Of a DNA stretch of 64,000 nt, positions 42,479 to 51,030 are shown in pieces. The stretch comes from Halapricum salinum. Lineage in GTDB: Archaea; Halobacteriota; Halobacteria; Halobacteriales; Haloarculaceae. The stretch spans positions 1,294,887 through 1,358,886 of the forward strand of contig NZ_CP031310.1 of the NCBI RefSeq assembly GCF_004799665.1. The letters are read 5' to 3'. The first letter of the stretch is position 1. The number at the start of each line of letters is the position of its first letter. The notes beneath the pieces were generated by a model. That model saw nothing but the letters and a program-made list of their open reading frames with translations, had not been told where the DNA came from and did not search any database. Made by a program: the position numbers and the translations under genes.

Positions 42479-43369
42479 TCAGCGGTCGCCCCCGGCACGG
42501 GCGCGCAGCCACGCGGCCCCGGGGATCGTCTCGCGGACGTCGAAGTCGAAGCGGTCGGTCGCGAGCAGGCCCGCGCCGAAACCGACAGCGATCAACAGCG
42601 GGATCCAGTTGCCGAAGGCGGCGTTGATCGCTCCCCAGAGGATGACGAAACTCACCAGGTCGTCCAGCATGAACCTACAGGATCGCAGGCGGGAAAGTAG
42701 TCGCTTGCCGTCGAAGGCAATATCAAACAGTCCCACTGAGATCGTCGCCGAGAGCACCCAGCCGGCGTAGTTCGACCAGGGGACGCCATAGTACCATCCC
42801 CCGGCGTCGTAGATCCAGAAGCCCAGCGAGACGGCGGCGGGATCGAGGACGAGATCCATCGCGAGGACGAGTGCGATCACGGCGGGCAGTCGGATCGCAG
42901 CCGAGCGGGCGCGATCGCCGAGCAACAGGAGTCCGAGGAGGTAGCTGTTGAGCACGAGTGGGAAGAAGAACACCGGCAGGCCGATCGGCACCTTGTCCAG
43001 CAGCATCGGGCCGAGGTCGATCCCGTACTCGAAGGCGCCGTAGGGCCAGCCAGTCGTGACGCCCAGCAGTTCGATCCCGAAGGCATAGATCGTCAGGAGT
43101 CCGATCGCGAGGGCGGCCCGGCGGTCGAACAGGGGTGCGAGCCCAGCCACGAGCGGCAGGCGCATGACGAGCACGCCCGCGAGGATGAACCAGGGGTTGA
43201 ACGCGAGTGGATCGGGGAGCCAGCCGCGCGCGGAGGCGTACAGCGAGACCGCGCCCACGAGAGGGAAGACCACGGCGATCGTGAATCGATTCTCGGTCAC
43301 CAACTGATCGAGCCACGCCTCTATGGCCTGGCGACCGTCTCCCAGCGGCGGCAACGGGGAGTCAGGCAT
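42479..43369 (-). CDS. cruF: CruF, bisanhydrobacterioruberin hydratase
   Basis: 296 residues with about seven or eight membrane helices and conserved FGIELLGVTTGWPYGAFEYG and FFFPLVLNSYLLGLL, matching the DUF422 carotenoid hydratase CruF. It adds water to both ends of bisanhydrobacterioruberin to give bacterioruberin, the red C50 pigment of haloarchaeal membranes. Its start overlaps the lyeJ stop by eight bases; the order crtD-lyeJ-cruF is the one described in Haloarcula japonica. Confidence 0.92.
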   Translation of the reverse strand: MPDSPLPPLGDGRQAIEAWLDQLVTENRFTIAVVFPLVGAVSLYASARGWLPDPLAFNPWFILAGVLVMRLPLVAGLAPLFDRRAALAIGLLTIYAFGIELLGVTTGWPYGAFEYGIDLGPMLLDKVPIGLPVFFFPLVLNSYLLGLLLLGDRARSAAIRLPAVIALVLAMDLVLDPAAVSLGFWIYDAGGWYYGVPWSNYAGWVLSATISVGLFDIAFDGKRLLSRLRSCRFMLDDLVSFVILWGAINAAFGNWIPLLIAVGFGAGLLATDRFDFDVRETIPGAAWLRARAGGDR

Positions 43370-44249
43370 AGAGCATCACCCAGAGGGCCGCCATGGTCAA
43401 GATCGCGCCGACGACGGTGTTGATCGCGGGATACCACCAGTAGGCCCGGTCGACCGGGACGTCAGCGCCCGCAATCGCGACCACGAGCAGCGGATAGATC
43501 GCGAGGACGCCGCCCAGGAAGGGGTGGACGAGCGCGAACGCGACCGCGGCGGCCGCCCAGACCAGCGCGCAGTAGGCGTAGGTTCGCTGCTGGCCGAGGA
43601 GGGTCGCCGTCGTCCGGATGCCGGCCTCGCGGTCGGGTTCGATGTCGGGGATGGCGCTGAAGGTGTGCATCGCCATCGTCCACAGCCACGCCCCGGCGAT
43701 CGCCGCCACGGGGGGATACGCGCCTTCGATCGCACCGTAGGCGGCGATCCCGGGTAGCGCATAGAGTCCGTTCGAGAGCGAGTCGAGTATCGGCGTGGTC
43801 TTGAACCGGAGGGGTGGGGCGCTGTACTCGGTCGCCAGGAGGTAGAACAGGCCCAGCGGGAAGAGCGCGGCAGCATCGAGGAAGGGGATCAGCGCGAGCC
43901 CGACGGCGGCACAGCCGAAGACCGCGGCGATGACCAGCGGGCCGCCCTCGTAGCGGACCTCCTTGTCGTCTTTCTTGGGGTTGGCCTGGTCGATGTCGGC
44001 GTCGAAGACGTCGTTGATCCCGTAGAGAAAGACGTTCGCGGGAACCAGAAAGTACGCGAACAGCGCGATCGCCAGCGGCGAGAACAGCTCGCTGGGAGAG
44101 TCGGCAGCGTAGGCGACGCCGACGACGACCGGGCCGGCGAGATACAGCCAGAACCGGGGGCGAGAGAGCCAGAACAGATACCCCAGCGTCGACTCCTCGG
44201 AGGGGAGCAGTGAGTCGAGTCGCGTTCTGAGGCCGGTGTCACTCATCAC
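43362..44249 (-). CDS. lyeJ: LyeJ, lycopene elongase/1,2-hydratase (UbiA family)
   Basis: About 295 residues (start at 44249, or the next ATG at 44246), about nine membrane helices. The prenyltransferase Asp-rich motif is NDVFDADIDQANPKKDD (NDxxDxxxD), and the second is SAIPDIEPDREAG (DxxxD). It attaches C5 units to both ends of lycopene, making the C50 skeleton. Second gene of the bacterioruberin set. Confidence 0.92.
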   Translation of the reverse strand: MMSDTGLRTRLDSLLPSEESTLGYLFWLSRPRFWLYLAGPVVVGVAYAADSPSELFSPLAIALFAYFLVPANVFLYGINDVFDADIDQANPKKDDKEVRYEGGPLVIAAVFGCAAVGLALIPFLDAAALFPLGLFYLLATEYSAPPLRFKTTPILDSLSNGLYALPGIAAYGAIEGAYPPVAAIAGAWLWTMAMHTFSAIPDIEPDREAGIRTTATLLGQQRTYAYCALVWAAAAVAFALVHPFLGGVLAIYPLLVVAIAGADVPVDRAYWWYPAINTVVGAILTMAALWVMLYA

Positions 44250-44303
44250 TGCTGGGACGTTCGGACTCGCCGGTCTTTGGGGCGTCGATAACGCATCGCT
44301 GCG

Positions 44304-45857
44304 TTAGCGATCTTTCAAGAGCGCCTCGGCCGTGTGCTCGCCGCTGATGAGACACATCGGGACGCCGATTCCTGGGGTCGTGAACGAGCCCGTGAAGTAC
44401 AGCCCGTCGACCGCCGAGGAGGCGTTGTTCGGCCGCAGCAGCGCGGTCTGTCTGAGGGTGTGGGCGAGTCCGAGCGCCGTCCCCTCGGTGGCGTTGTAGC
44501 GATCGACGAAATCGTCGACGCAGAACTGTTCCTCGACGACGATCCGGTCTCGAAGGGCGACGCCGGTGTTGTCAGCGATGTCGTCGAGGACGCGCTCGCG
44601 ATAGCGCTCGCGCAGGGCCTCCGTATCGCGGAGGCCGGGGGCGATCGGGACAAGCACGAACAGGTTCGAATGGCCCTCGGGCGCGACGTCGTCGTCGGTC
44701 TTGGAGGGGACACACAGATAGTAGGCGGGCTCGTCCGGCCACGCGGGCTGGTTGAAGATCTGCTGGAAGTGTGGGTCCCAGTCTTCTGGCAGGACGAGCG
44801 TGTGGTGGGCCAGTTCCTCGACGTCGCCCTCGACGCCCATGTACATGAGGAACGCCGAGGGCGCGTAGGTGCGCTTGTCCCAGTAGTCGGCGTCGTACTG
44901 GCGTTCGTGCTCGGGGAGCAGTTCCTGTTCGGCGTGGCGGTAGTCGGCGTTGACCACAACGCGGTCGGGCCGATAGATCTCCTCGTCGACTGTTTCGACG
45001 TGGAAGCCCTCCTTGCGGCGGGTGATCTCTTCGACCTCGCTGTCGGTCTCGAAGGTGACGCCCAGTTCCTCGCCCAACTCGACGACGCTGTCGACGACGA
45101 CGCCGATCCCGCCCGGCCCTTCGCGGTCTTTGGGAACGGGGTAGTAGACGCCGAGGTTGAAGTCGACGTGGCTCATCATGTTGTACAGCGCGGGCGTGTT
45201 CCGCGGCGAGCCCCCGAGAAAGACGAGGGTGTACTGCATGATCTGCTGGAGCTTCGGGTGCTCGAAGTAGTCCGAGACGTGGCCCTGCATCGACCCGATC
45301 AACTGGAGACCGATCGGCGCCGCGCGCATGACATCCAGATCGATCCAGTCGCGCAGGCGCGAGCGATCCTCGTAGACGAACTTCTCCATCGCCGTCTCGT
45401 AGTGGGTCTGACTCGTATCGAGATACTCCTCGAAGGCCTCGCCGCCGCCGTCCTCGATCGACGCGAACAGCTCGCGATTTTCGGCCCGGTCCGGGCTGAT
45501 GTCGACCACCGTGTTGTCTCGCGGCTCCGCCGCTCGATCTCCCGAGGCGCGTGGCGCCTCGCCGTCTTTGAAGAAGATCCGATAGTGCGGATCGAGCCGC
45601 TGGAGATCGTAGTAGTCGCCCGGCTCACGGTCGAAGTGCCCGAAGAAGCGCTCGAAGACGTCGGGCATGAGGTACCACGACGGGCCCATGTCGAAGACGA
45701 ACCCATCGCGTTCGAGGCGGCTCGCCCGGCCGCCCAATTGCTCGTTTTTCTCCAGTAGCGTCACGTCACAACCCGCGTCGGCGAGATAGCAGGCCGATGA
45801 GAGTCCACCGAAGCCACCGCCGACGACCACGACTCGCTGTCCCGAAGGCATTCCCAT
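44304..45857 (-). CDS. crtD: CrtD, carotenoid 3,4-desaturase (CrtI family)
   Basis: 517 residues. FAD motif VVVVGGGFGGLSSACYLADA (residues about 9-28) and ending SFTTPGIGVPMCLISGEHTA, the CrtI-type C-terminal cofactor motif. By position before lyeJ and cruF it is the desaturase acting on dihydroisopentenyldehydrorhodopin-type intermediates; a phytoene desaturase role cannot be excluded from sequence alone. An acidic insert with FKDGEAPRASGDRAAEPRD lies at about 95-115. A promoter-like TATA (45883-45888, minus) lies about 29 bases upstream. Confidence 0.87.
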   Translation of the reverse strand: MGMPSGQRVVVVGGGFGGLSSACYLADAGCDVTLLEKNEQLGGRASRLERDGFVFDMGPSWYLMPDVFERFFGHFDREPGDYYDLQRLDPHYRIFFKDGEAPRASGDRAAEPRDNTVVDISPDRAENRELFASIEDGGGEAFEEYLDTSQTHYETAMEKFVYEDRSRLRDWIDLDVMRAAPIGLQLIGSMQGHVSDYFEHPKLQQIMQYTLVFLGGSPRNTPALYNMMSHVDFNLGVYYPVPKDREGPGGIGVVVDSVVELGEELGVTFETDSEVEEITRRKEGFHVETVDEEIYRPDRVVVNADYRHAEQELLPEHERQYDADYWDKRTYAPSAFLMYMGVEGDVEELAHHTLVLPEDWDPHFQQIFNQPAWPDEPAYYLCVPSKTDDDVAPEGHSNLFVLVPIAPGLRDTEALRERYRERVLDDIADNTGVALRDRIVVEEQFCVDDFVDRYNATEGTALGLAHTLRQTALLRPNNASSAVDGLYFTGSFTTPGIGVPMCLISGEHTAEALLKDR

Positions 45858-45990
45858 TGGTTGACATAGCGGCCCGAACCGCTATAAGTACCGTGCCCAA
45901 CTGCTGGGGTCGACCCCCATCGAAGCCTTTATTCGATCTCTTGAGAGAGGTGAGTGTACATGTATAACAACGAAGTCCGAGGAATTAATA

Positions 45991-46848
45991 ATGGAGACTA
46001 ACTCAGATACAAAGATTAACAAACTAGTCGACGGCGAGACGGTTCTGGGGATCGGGTCGGTCGTGGCGTTTCTGGTCGTCACGGCGCTTGGCGTCGTGGC
46101 TGAGGAGTGGAAACTGTTGTCGATTTCGTGGGTCGCGTTCGCGGCGATGGCAGGCGGTGCGGTACTGGGTGCGCGCACGCAGTCGCGTCATGCGACGCGG
46201 CTGGTCTGGGGCTACGGGCTGGCAAGCGGCGCGATGGTGACGAGCGCGGCGGTGTTTCTGGTCCCGCAGGCGATCGGCCAGCACGCCAAGATCGGTGGGT
46301 TCGGGATCGCCGCGGGCGTCCTGTTGGGGTACAACGCCCACACGATCGGGCACCGACTGACCCATCTGGATCTGCCGATGAACACGACCGCGGCCGCGCT
46401 GGCCGCCCACGCTCTCTCGGCGGGGTTGATCATCGGCGTCATCTACACCGCGATGCCCGAACTCGGCCTCCTGCTGGGGCTGGCGATCGTCTCGCACAAG
46501 GGACCCGCTGGGTACGCTGCGGCGCGACGCTCGAATCTGGCCGGCGAGTCCGCCCTGCCGATCCTGCTGCCCGCCGCTGGTGTGGGGCTGACCGCGATTC
46601 CGGTCGCGACGGTCGCGCTCCCGACGGGCGCGGCGTTCAACGCCGCCGTCTTCGGCTTCGCCGCCGGCGTGTTCCTCCACGTCGCGATGGACTTCCTGCC
46701 CGCGTGTGAAGTGGGCGGCGAGATCCAGGAAGTCGCCGGGATCGAGGAGCACTCGCACGGCCTGCTCGACCGACTCCGAACGCACGCGCTCGTCTCGACG
46801 TCGCTGGGCGGCCTGGTCGTCTTCGCCGCCTGGTATCTGATCGCCTAG
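45991..46848 (+). CDS. ZIP family metal transporter
   Basis: 285 residues with about eight helices. The transport helices keep metal-site histidines: AALAAHALSAGLIIG (TM4) and LAIVSHKGPAGYAAA (TM5), and HVAMDFLPACEVGGE near TM6-7. ZIP proteins import or export divalent cations such as Zn2+ or Fe2+. The EG of the bacterial HxxxEG motif is replaced, so ion preference is unclear. Monocistronic; followed by the second repeat array. Confidence 0.83.
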   Translation: METNSDTKINKLVDGETVLGIGSVVAFLVVTALGVVAEEWKLLSISWVAFAAMAGGAVLGARTQSRHATRLVWGYGLASGAMVTSAAVFLVPQAIGQHAKIGGFGIAAGVLLGYNAHTIGHRLTHLDLPMNTTAAALAAHALSAGLIIGVIYTAMPELGLLLGLAIVSHKGPAGYAAARRSNLAGESALPILLPAAGVGLTAIPVATVALPTGAAFNAAVFGFAAGVFLHVAMDFLPACEVGGEIQEVAGIEEHSHGLLDRLRTHALVSTSLGGLVVFAAWYLIA

Positions 46849-47463
46849 GCGGCGTCTCTGGCTCGTTTTCGACTCATTTGCTAGGAAACTGAGTCGCTAC
46901 CGCAGCTACTTCCTCGAAAGCCCTCACCTCGCTCGTTGGCAACTGGAACTACCGTAGCAACACACTCCTCGAAAGCCCTCACCACGATCACGGTCGCTCT
47001 GCCGGATATCCTCACTTCGTTCGGATAGTGCCGGTCAGAGCGACTACATGAACGCGATCGTGGTTCGCCCTTTCATCCACCAGGACCGCAACCGCATTGT
47101 TGTGGCCCCACTCCTCCCCGGTCGCTCGTCGTTCGACGAGCGACACGCTTCCTGATCGCTCCGCGGTGGCCGGGAGCGGCTTTCATGCCGCGACCCGGGG
47201 AAAGGCAGGCCTTCGGTCGCGGTGCTGTCCCCTGGCGGATTGAAAGGGCGAGACTCGCCTCGGGCCGAACGAAGTGAGGAGCGTCGCTGTGCAGGCTCTA
47301 TCTGAGCGAAGCGAAGATATCCTGCACAGCGGCCCCGAGCGAGTCGAGGGCTTTCCTGAGTCGTTGGTGGCAGTGCTGTCTCTGTCTCCTAGCCAGCGAG
47401 TCGAGGGCTTTCCATGCTTGTTGCCGTTGCAATCACCGGTTCCTAGCCAGCGAGCAGAGAGTC
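46849..47463. repeat. Intergenic palindromic repeat array (locus 2)
   Basis: 615 bases without a convincing gene. Two CTCGAAAGCCCTC copies on the left (46913-46925, 46968-46980) mirror GAGTCGAGGG units on the right (47341 and 47398, with a degraded third at 47452), period 54-57. Central hairpins: GTCGCTCTG...CAGAGCGAC (about 46991-47042) and GCTGTGCAGG...CCTGCACAGC (about 47286-47331). An element with its own terminal inverted repeats (47066-47250) sits between the two hairpins. The design copies the array at 10.46-10.76 kb. Confidence 0.85.
47066..47250. mobile_element. Candidate small palindromic element (MITE-like) or structured RNA
   Basis: Ends are imperfect inverted repeats: CGCCCTTTCATCCACCAGG (47066-47084) and CCTGGCGGATTGAAAGGGCG (47231-47250). 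Inside are a perfect 11-bp hairpin GTCGCTCGTCG/CGACGAGCGAC with a 2-base loop (47121-47144) and a GCGGC-TTTCAT-GCCGC hairpin (about 47176-47191). No open frame is plausible. It could be a non-autonomous element or an expressed structured RNA; the sequence alone does not decide. Confidence 0.5.
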
Positions 47464-47937
47464 CTAGCCACGGGGATCAGCGTCAGGCCCGGGATACGCC
47501 CCCTCCTCAACAACCAGATCGTAGACACTGGCCGGATCGAACAATCGAGCGAAGGCGTCGGGCGGCCGGATACTCAACGCAGCGTGCGGCTGCATCGACA
47601 GCCCCATCTTTGCCGACCCCAGACGCTCGTCGTAACTCAGCAGGTGGGCCGCCCCACCACGATAGGCCGTCGCCAGCCCGGGATGATCACCGTCTGGATG
47701 GTCGACGCGCTCGCACATCGCTTCGAGGCGCTCGCGATGGGTTGTGGCCACCTCCGGGTCAGCCAGGTCGGCCACCACGGCCTCGGTGTCGTCGAGCAGC
47801 GCCTCGCTCGCGAGCAGGGTCAGCCAGGAGTGCCGCCGGACGTGATCGAGCGCCGCGCGAGCGTCGCCACCGACCAGCAGGTCCGCCGCGAGCACGTCGG
47901 CGTCGGCGACGATCCGATCGGGAGAGGCCTCAGTCAT
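47464..47937 (-). CDS. PIN-like domain protein, haloarchaeal family
   Basis: 157 residues from the ATG at 47937 (MTEASPDRIVADADVLAADL). Conserved acidic residues fit a PIN-like fold: ADADVLAADLLVGGDAREAL-like start (here VADADVLAADLLVGGDAR), then DTEAVVADL, ERVDHPDGDHPGLATAYRGG and LLSYDERLGS. PIN domains are metal-dependent RNases, often VapC toxins. The start overlaps the stop of a 33-residue ORF as ATGACTGA, a layout usual for toxin-antitoxin or coupled pairs. Confidence 0.72.
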   Translation of the reverse strand: MTEASPDRIVADADVLAADLLVGGDARAALDHVRRHSWLTLLASEALLDDTEAVVADLADPEVATTHRERLEAMCERVDHPDGDHPGLATAYRGGAAHLLSYDERLGSAKMGLSMQPHAALSIRPPDAFARLFDPASVYDLVVEEGAYPGPDADPRG

Positions 47938-48031
47938 CCCGACTCCGGTGAGCAGCGAGCGTCTCTCGAATGTCCGCGACGCTGGTCTCGTACTCGCTCG
48001 CCCGTTCGAAGAGGTCCGCCCAGGTGTGCAT
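47930..48031 (-). CDS. 33-residue ORF translationally coupled to the PIN-like gene
   Basis: ATG at 48031, TGA at 47930-47932; sequence starts MHTWADLFERASEYETSVAD and ends HRSRDD. Helical and amphipathic. It overlaps the PIN-like start by eight bases, and its codon use matches neighbouring genes. It is too short to classify; it may be a micro-antitoxin, a leader peptide or a subunit. Confidence 0.55.
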   Translation of the reverse strand: MHTWADLFERASEYETSVADIRETLAAHRSRDD

Positions 48032-48102
48032 ACCCGAGCTACGATTGCGGGACTCAAAAGTCCACCAGCACCGATTTGTACGAGACGCGAATACCCTCGC
48101 GC

Positions 48103-49410
48103 ATGCCCAGACAGGACGCTCCCGTCTCGCCGCCGGCCGTGTTGACCATCGCCGGCAGCGACTCCGGTGGCGGCGCGGGAATCCAGGCCGACTGCAAGAC
48201 GATCGAAGCCGGCGGTGCGTTCGCCACCAGCGCCATCACCAGCGTCACCGCCCAGAACACCCGCGGCGTCCGGGATTCGCACCACCTCCCCGTCGACCAG
48301 ATCGAAGCCCAGATCGAGGCCGTCCTCGAGGACTTCGAGGTCGCGGCGGTCAAGACCGGCATGTTGGCCACCAGCGAGGTGGTCGAGACCATCGTCGGGT
48401 ACGCCGATCGCCTCCCGAATCTCGTGGTCGACCCCGTGATGGTCGCCGCCTCGGGCGACCGGCTGCTCGAATCAGACGCAGAGAGCGCCTACGAAGACCT
48501 CATTGGCGAGGCGACGCTGGTCACGCCCAACGCCGACGAGGCCGCCGTCCTCACGGGAATCGACCCCGACAACGAGGGCGAGGCCCGCGAGGCGGGTCAG
48601 CGACTCGTCGAGATGGGTGCACAGGCCGCGCTCGTCAAGGGTGGACACGTCCCGAACCCGGAGGTCACGGACGTGCTCGTCACCGACGAAACCGTCGACA
48701 TGCTTCGCCACCCCCGCGTCGACACCGACTCGACGCACGGCTCGGGCTGCACCCTTTCGAGTGCGATCGCCACCCAACTCGCCCACGGCGACGACCTCCA
48801 CGCAGCAGTCGAATCGGGCGTCGACCTCCTCTCGCGTGCAGTGCGGTACAACCTCGACGTCGGCGACGGCCCGGGTGCAGTCCACCACGCAGTCGAGGTA
48901 CGCGACCGGGCCGCCCGCGACGGCACGGCCGAGGCAGTCGAGGGCGTCGTCGCGGCGCTGGTCGACCGCGAGGTCGATCCGATCGTCGACGAGGCGGGGC
49001 TGGCCATCGTCGGCGCGACCCCCTACGCCGAGCACGAGCACGAGATCGCCGCCGTCGAGGGCCGCGTCGCGAAGACGCTCTCGGGACTGCGTCCGAACCG
49101 GGGCGTCCGATTCGGATCATCGAGTCGGACGGCAGAGATGCTGCTGGACGCTCGCGAACCCCGGCCGGATCTATCCTTCGCCTGCCGGTGCCGTCACGGT
49201 TCGCGGGTCGCCGAGGCGCTCGACGAGCTCGAATGGAGTGTCGTCAGGCTCGGCCACGACGCCGACCTCGCGCGGGTCGAGGACGCCTTCGACCCCGACA
49301 CCGTGGCGCTGGTCGACCGCCGGACGAACTCAACGGTACTGTTCGCCAGCGAGGCCCCGACCCTTCGCGAACGGGTCGTCACGCTCGCCGAGACAGTCGA
49401 TCCCCAGTGA
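48103..49410 (+). CDS. thiD: ThiD-ThiN fusion: HMP/HMP-P kinase with thiamine-phosphate synthase domain
   Basis: 435 residues from the ATG at 48103 ([20 protein letters not shown]). ThiD part (10-265): [35 protein letters not shown], and [19 protein letters not shown] with the catalytic Gly-Ser-Gly-Cys. The C-terminal part (about 270-435; [40 protein letters not shown]) is ThiN, which replaces ThiE in archaea. It phosphorylates hydroxymethylpyrimidine twice and joins it to the thiazole phosphate. Confidence 0.92.
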   Translation: MPRQDAPVSPPAVLTIAGSDSGGGAGIQADCKTIEAGGAFATSAITSVTAQNTRGVRDSHHLPVDQIEAQIEAVLEDFEVAAVKTGMLATSEVVETIVGYADRLPNLVVDPVMVAASGDRLLESDAESAYEDLIGEATLVTPNADEAAVLTGIDPDNEGEAREAGQRLVEMGAQAALVKGGHVPNPEVTDVLVTDETVDMLRHPRVDTDSTHGSGCTLSSAIATQLAHGDDLHAAVESGVDLLSRAVRYNLDVGDGPGAVHHAVEVRDRAARDGTAEAVEGVVAALVDREVDPIVDEAGLAIVGATPYAEHEHEIAAVEGRVAKTLSGLRPNRGVRFGSSSRTAEMLLDAREPRPDLSFACRCRHGSRVAEALDELEWSVVRLGHDADLARVEDAFDPDTVALVDRRTNSTVLFASEAPTLRERVVTLAETVDPQ

Positions 49411-49469
49411 GACTGCCGGTAGAGCGAAAATCAACGCTGTCATACTCCCTCAAGACGTAGTCCCAGGCA

Positions 49470-49832
49470 GTGCCCACCGTCGCCTATCGCTGTTCGAGTT
49501 GTCTCGATCACACCCTCACTCGGTCGTTCGACGTCTCGCACATCTCGATCAAGTGCCCGAACTGCGGGGAGTTCGCCCGGTTCGTCCACGAGGGCGTCCT
49601 CGAGCAGTACGAGGCCTTCGAGGAGTCGCCGCCCGAGGATCTCGACTGGGAGCGACTCGGCCGGATGGAGAAGTTCCTCGTCTGCGAAAAGATCGTCCGG
49701 CAAGGCAAGACGATCGAGGATTTCGAGGTGGAAGTTCACGCCGACGAGGAATCCGACGACGAGCCCACTTCTGGCGACCAACCCACGCCCGACGAGCAAT
49801 CTCACGACGACGAATCCACGCCCGACGAGTAG
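49470..49832 (+). CDS. Zinc-ribbon protein with acidic tail
   Basis: 120 residues from a GTG at 49470. YRCSSCLDHTLTRSFDVSHI and IKCPNCGEF provide a CxxC-CxxC zinc ribbon (1-40); a helical middle follows, and the last 30 residues are low-complexity Asp/Glu/Ser/Pro (DDEPTSGDQPTPDEQSHDDE). A haloarchaeal conserved-type protein of unknown function. Confidence 0.72.
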   Translation: MPTVAYRCSSCLDHTLTRSFDVSHISIKCPNCGEFARFVHEGVLEQYEAFEESPPEDLDWERLGRMEKFLVCEKIVRQGKTIEDFEVEVHADEESDDEPTSGDQPTPDEQSHDDESTPDE

Positions 49833-49881
49833 CCCTCGCCAGCACCGACTTTCTTCTCTCTCGGGCTCGCAGACCCGATCG

Positions 49882-50424
49882 ATGGGGCTCACGCGTCGCT
49901 ATCTGTTGCCGCTGGTACTCGCGCCCGGGGTCGCCGTCCACGAACTCGCACACTATCTGGCCTGTCGCCTGCTCGGCATCCGGGTCCGCGAGGTCGTCCT
50001 CTTTCGCTTCGGCGACCCCGTGGGCTACGTCGACCACGACGTCCCGCGGGCCTACTGGCGACGCATCGTCGTCACGATCGCCCCACTCGTGGTCAACACT
50101 GCTGTCGCCGTCGCCGCGTTCTGGGCGAGCGCTCGCGTCGCCGTTCCACTTGCACTCGTGGCGACCTACCTCGGCGTCGTCACCCTGCGCAACTCGATCC
50201 CGAGTTCGATCGACGCCCGCGCACTCTTTCCGCACTCCCGACTCGGCTACCTCCACCCGCTGTTCGTCCTGACGCTGCCGCTGATCGCGATCCTCCTGCT
50301 CGCGAACCGACTGCGAGCCTACGGGTTCTCGGTCGCTTACACCGGTGCAGTCTCGGGTGTGCTACTGCTCTCGTTCCACACCGACGCACTGTCACTGACG
50401 GAGCTGTTCGCGGGCCTGATCTGA
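49882..50424 (+). CDS. M50-like integral membrane metalloprotease
   Basis: 180 residues with four to five helices. The first helix contains VAVHELAHYLACRLLG, an HExxH zinc motif placed within the membrane as in site-2 proteases. A second metal ligand of the NxxPxxxLDG type is not found; RNSIPSSIDARALFP is a possible counterpart providing Asp. It may cleave transmembrane substrates or be a catalytically altered member. Confidence 0.75.
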   Translation: MGLTRRYLLPLVLAPGVAVHELAHYLACRLLGIRVREVVLFRFGDPVGYVDHDVPRAYWRRIVVTIAPLVVNTAVAVAAFWASARVAVPLALVATYLGVVTLRNSIPSSIDARALFPHSRLGYLHPLFVLTLPLIAILLLANRLRAYGFSVAYTGAVSGVLLLSFHTDALSLTELFAGLI

Positions 50425-50428
50425 ACAG

Positions 50429-50869
50429 TCACGACGAGACGCTTCGCTCGGCCAGCTCGGCTTCAATCTCGTCGAACAGCGCCCCGACGCGTCCTTCGAT
50501 GTCGTCGCGGATCGCCCGAACGGCGTCCAGATCCTGGCCGTCCGGGTCGTCGAGCGCCCAGTCGCGGACGTCCGTCTCGGCATCGAGCGTGAGCGTCGAA
50601 CAACCCATCGTCGCGACGTAATCACAGGACTCCAGTTCCGCGTCGCTGATCTCTTTCGGGACGCGATCGGAGAGGTCGAAGTCCAACTCGGACATGATCT
50701 CGACGACTTCCTCGTGGACGTGCTCGGCAGGGTGAGTCCCGCCAGTGAGGATTTCGACATCGTCTTCGAGGCCACGCTCGGCGCGCTCGCGCTCGGCGAA
50801 AGCCGTGGACATCTGCGAGCGACCGGCGTTCTGGACGCACATGAACGCGACGCGGATCGTTTCGGACAT
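50429..50869 (-). CDS. LMW-phosphatase-type arsenate reductase (ArsC-like) 3
   Basis: 146 residues. MSETIRVAFMCVQNAGRSQM contains C11 with the CX5RS loop, and ELESCDYVATMGCSTLTLDA has the same spaced pair as the 27.0 kb copy; DWALDDPDGQDLD supplies the acid. It is highly similar to that copy although it lies 23 kb from the arsenic island. A CATATG (50892-50897) lies 23 bases upstream, as in the ars control region. Converges with the M50-like gene. Confidence 0.84.
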   Translation of the reverse strand: MSETIRVAFMCVQNAGRSQMSTAFAERERAERGLEDDVEILTGGTHPAEHVHEEVVEIMSELDFDLSDRVPKEISDAELESCDYVATMGCSTLTLDAETDVRDWALDDPDGQDLDAVRAIRDDIEGRVGALFDEIEAELAERSVSS

Positions 50870-51030
50870 TGGTCTCGCTACTCGGAGGTCGCATATGTCG
50901 ATTTCGGTCGCTTCGAGACTCTATACCGCTATTGAGTGCTATATTCGGGCGCGCTTCAGGGGGCTGCAACGCCACGAGAGCGCGTTCGGGGACAGGCCCT
51001 CACTCGGTTTTCCATCAGTGGAGGGGAAAC

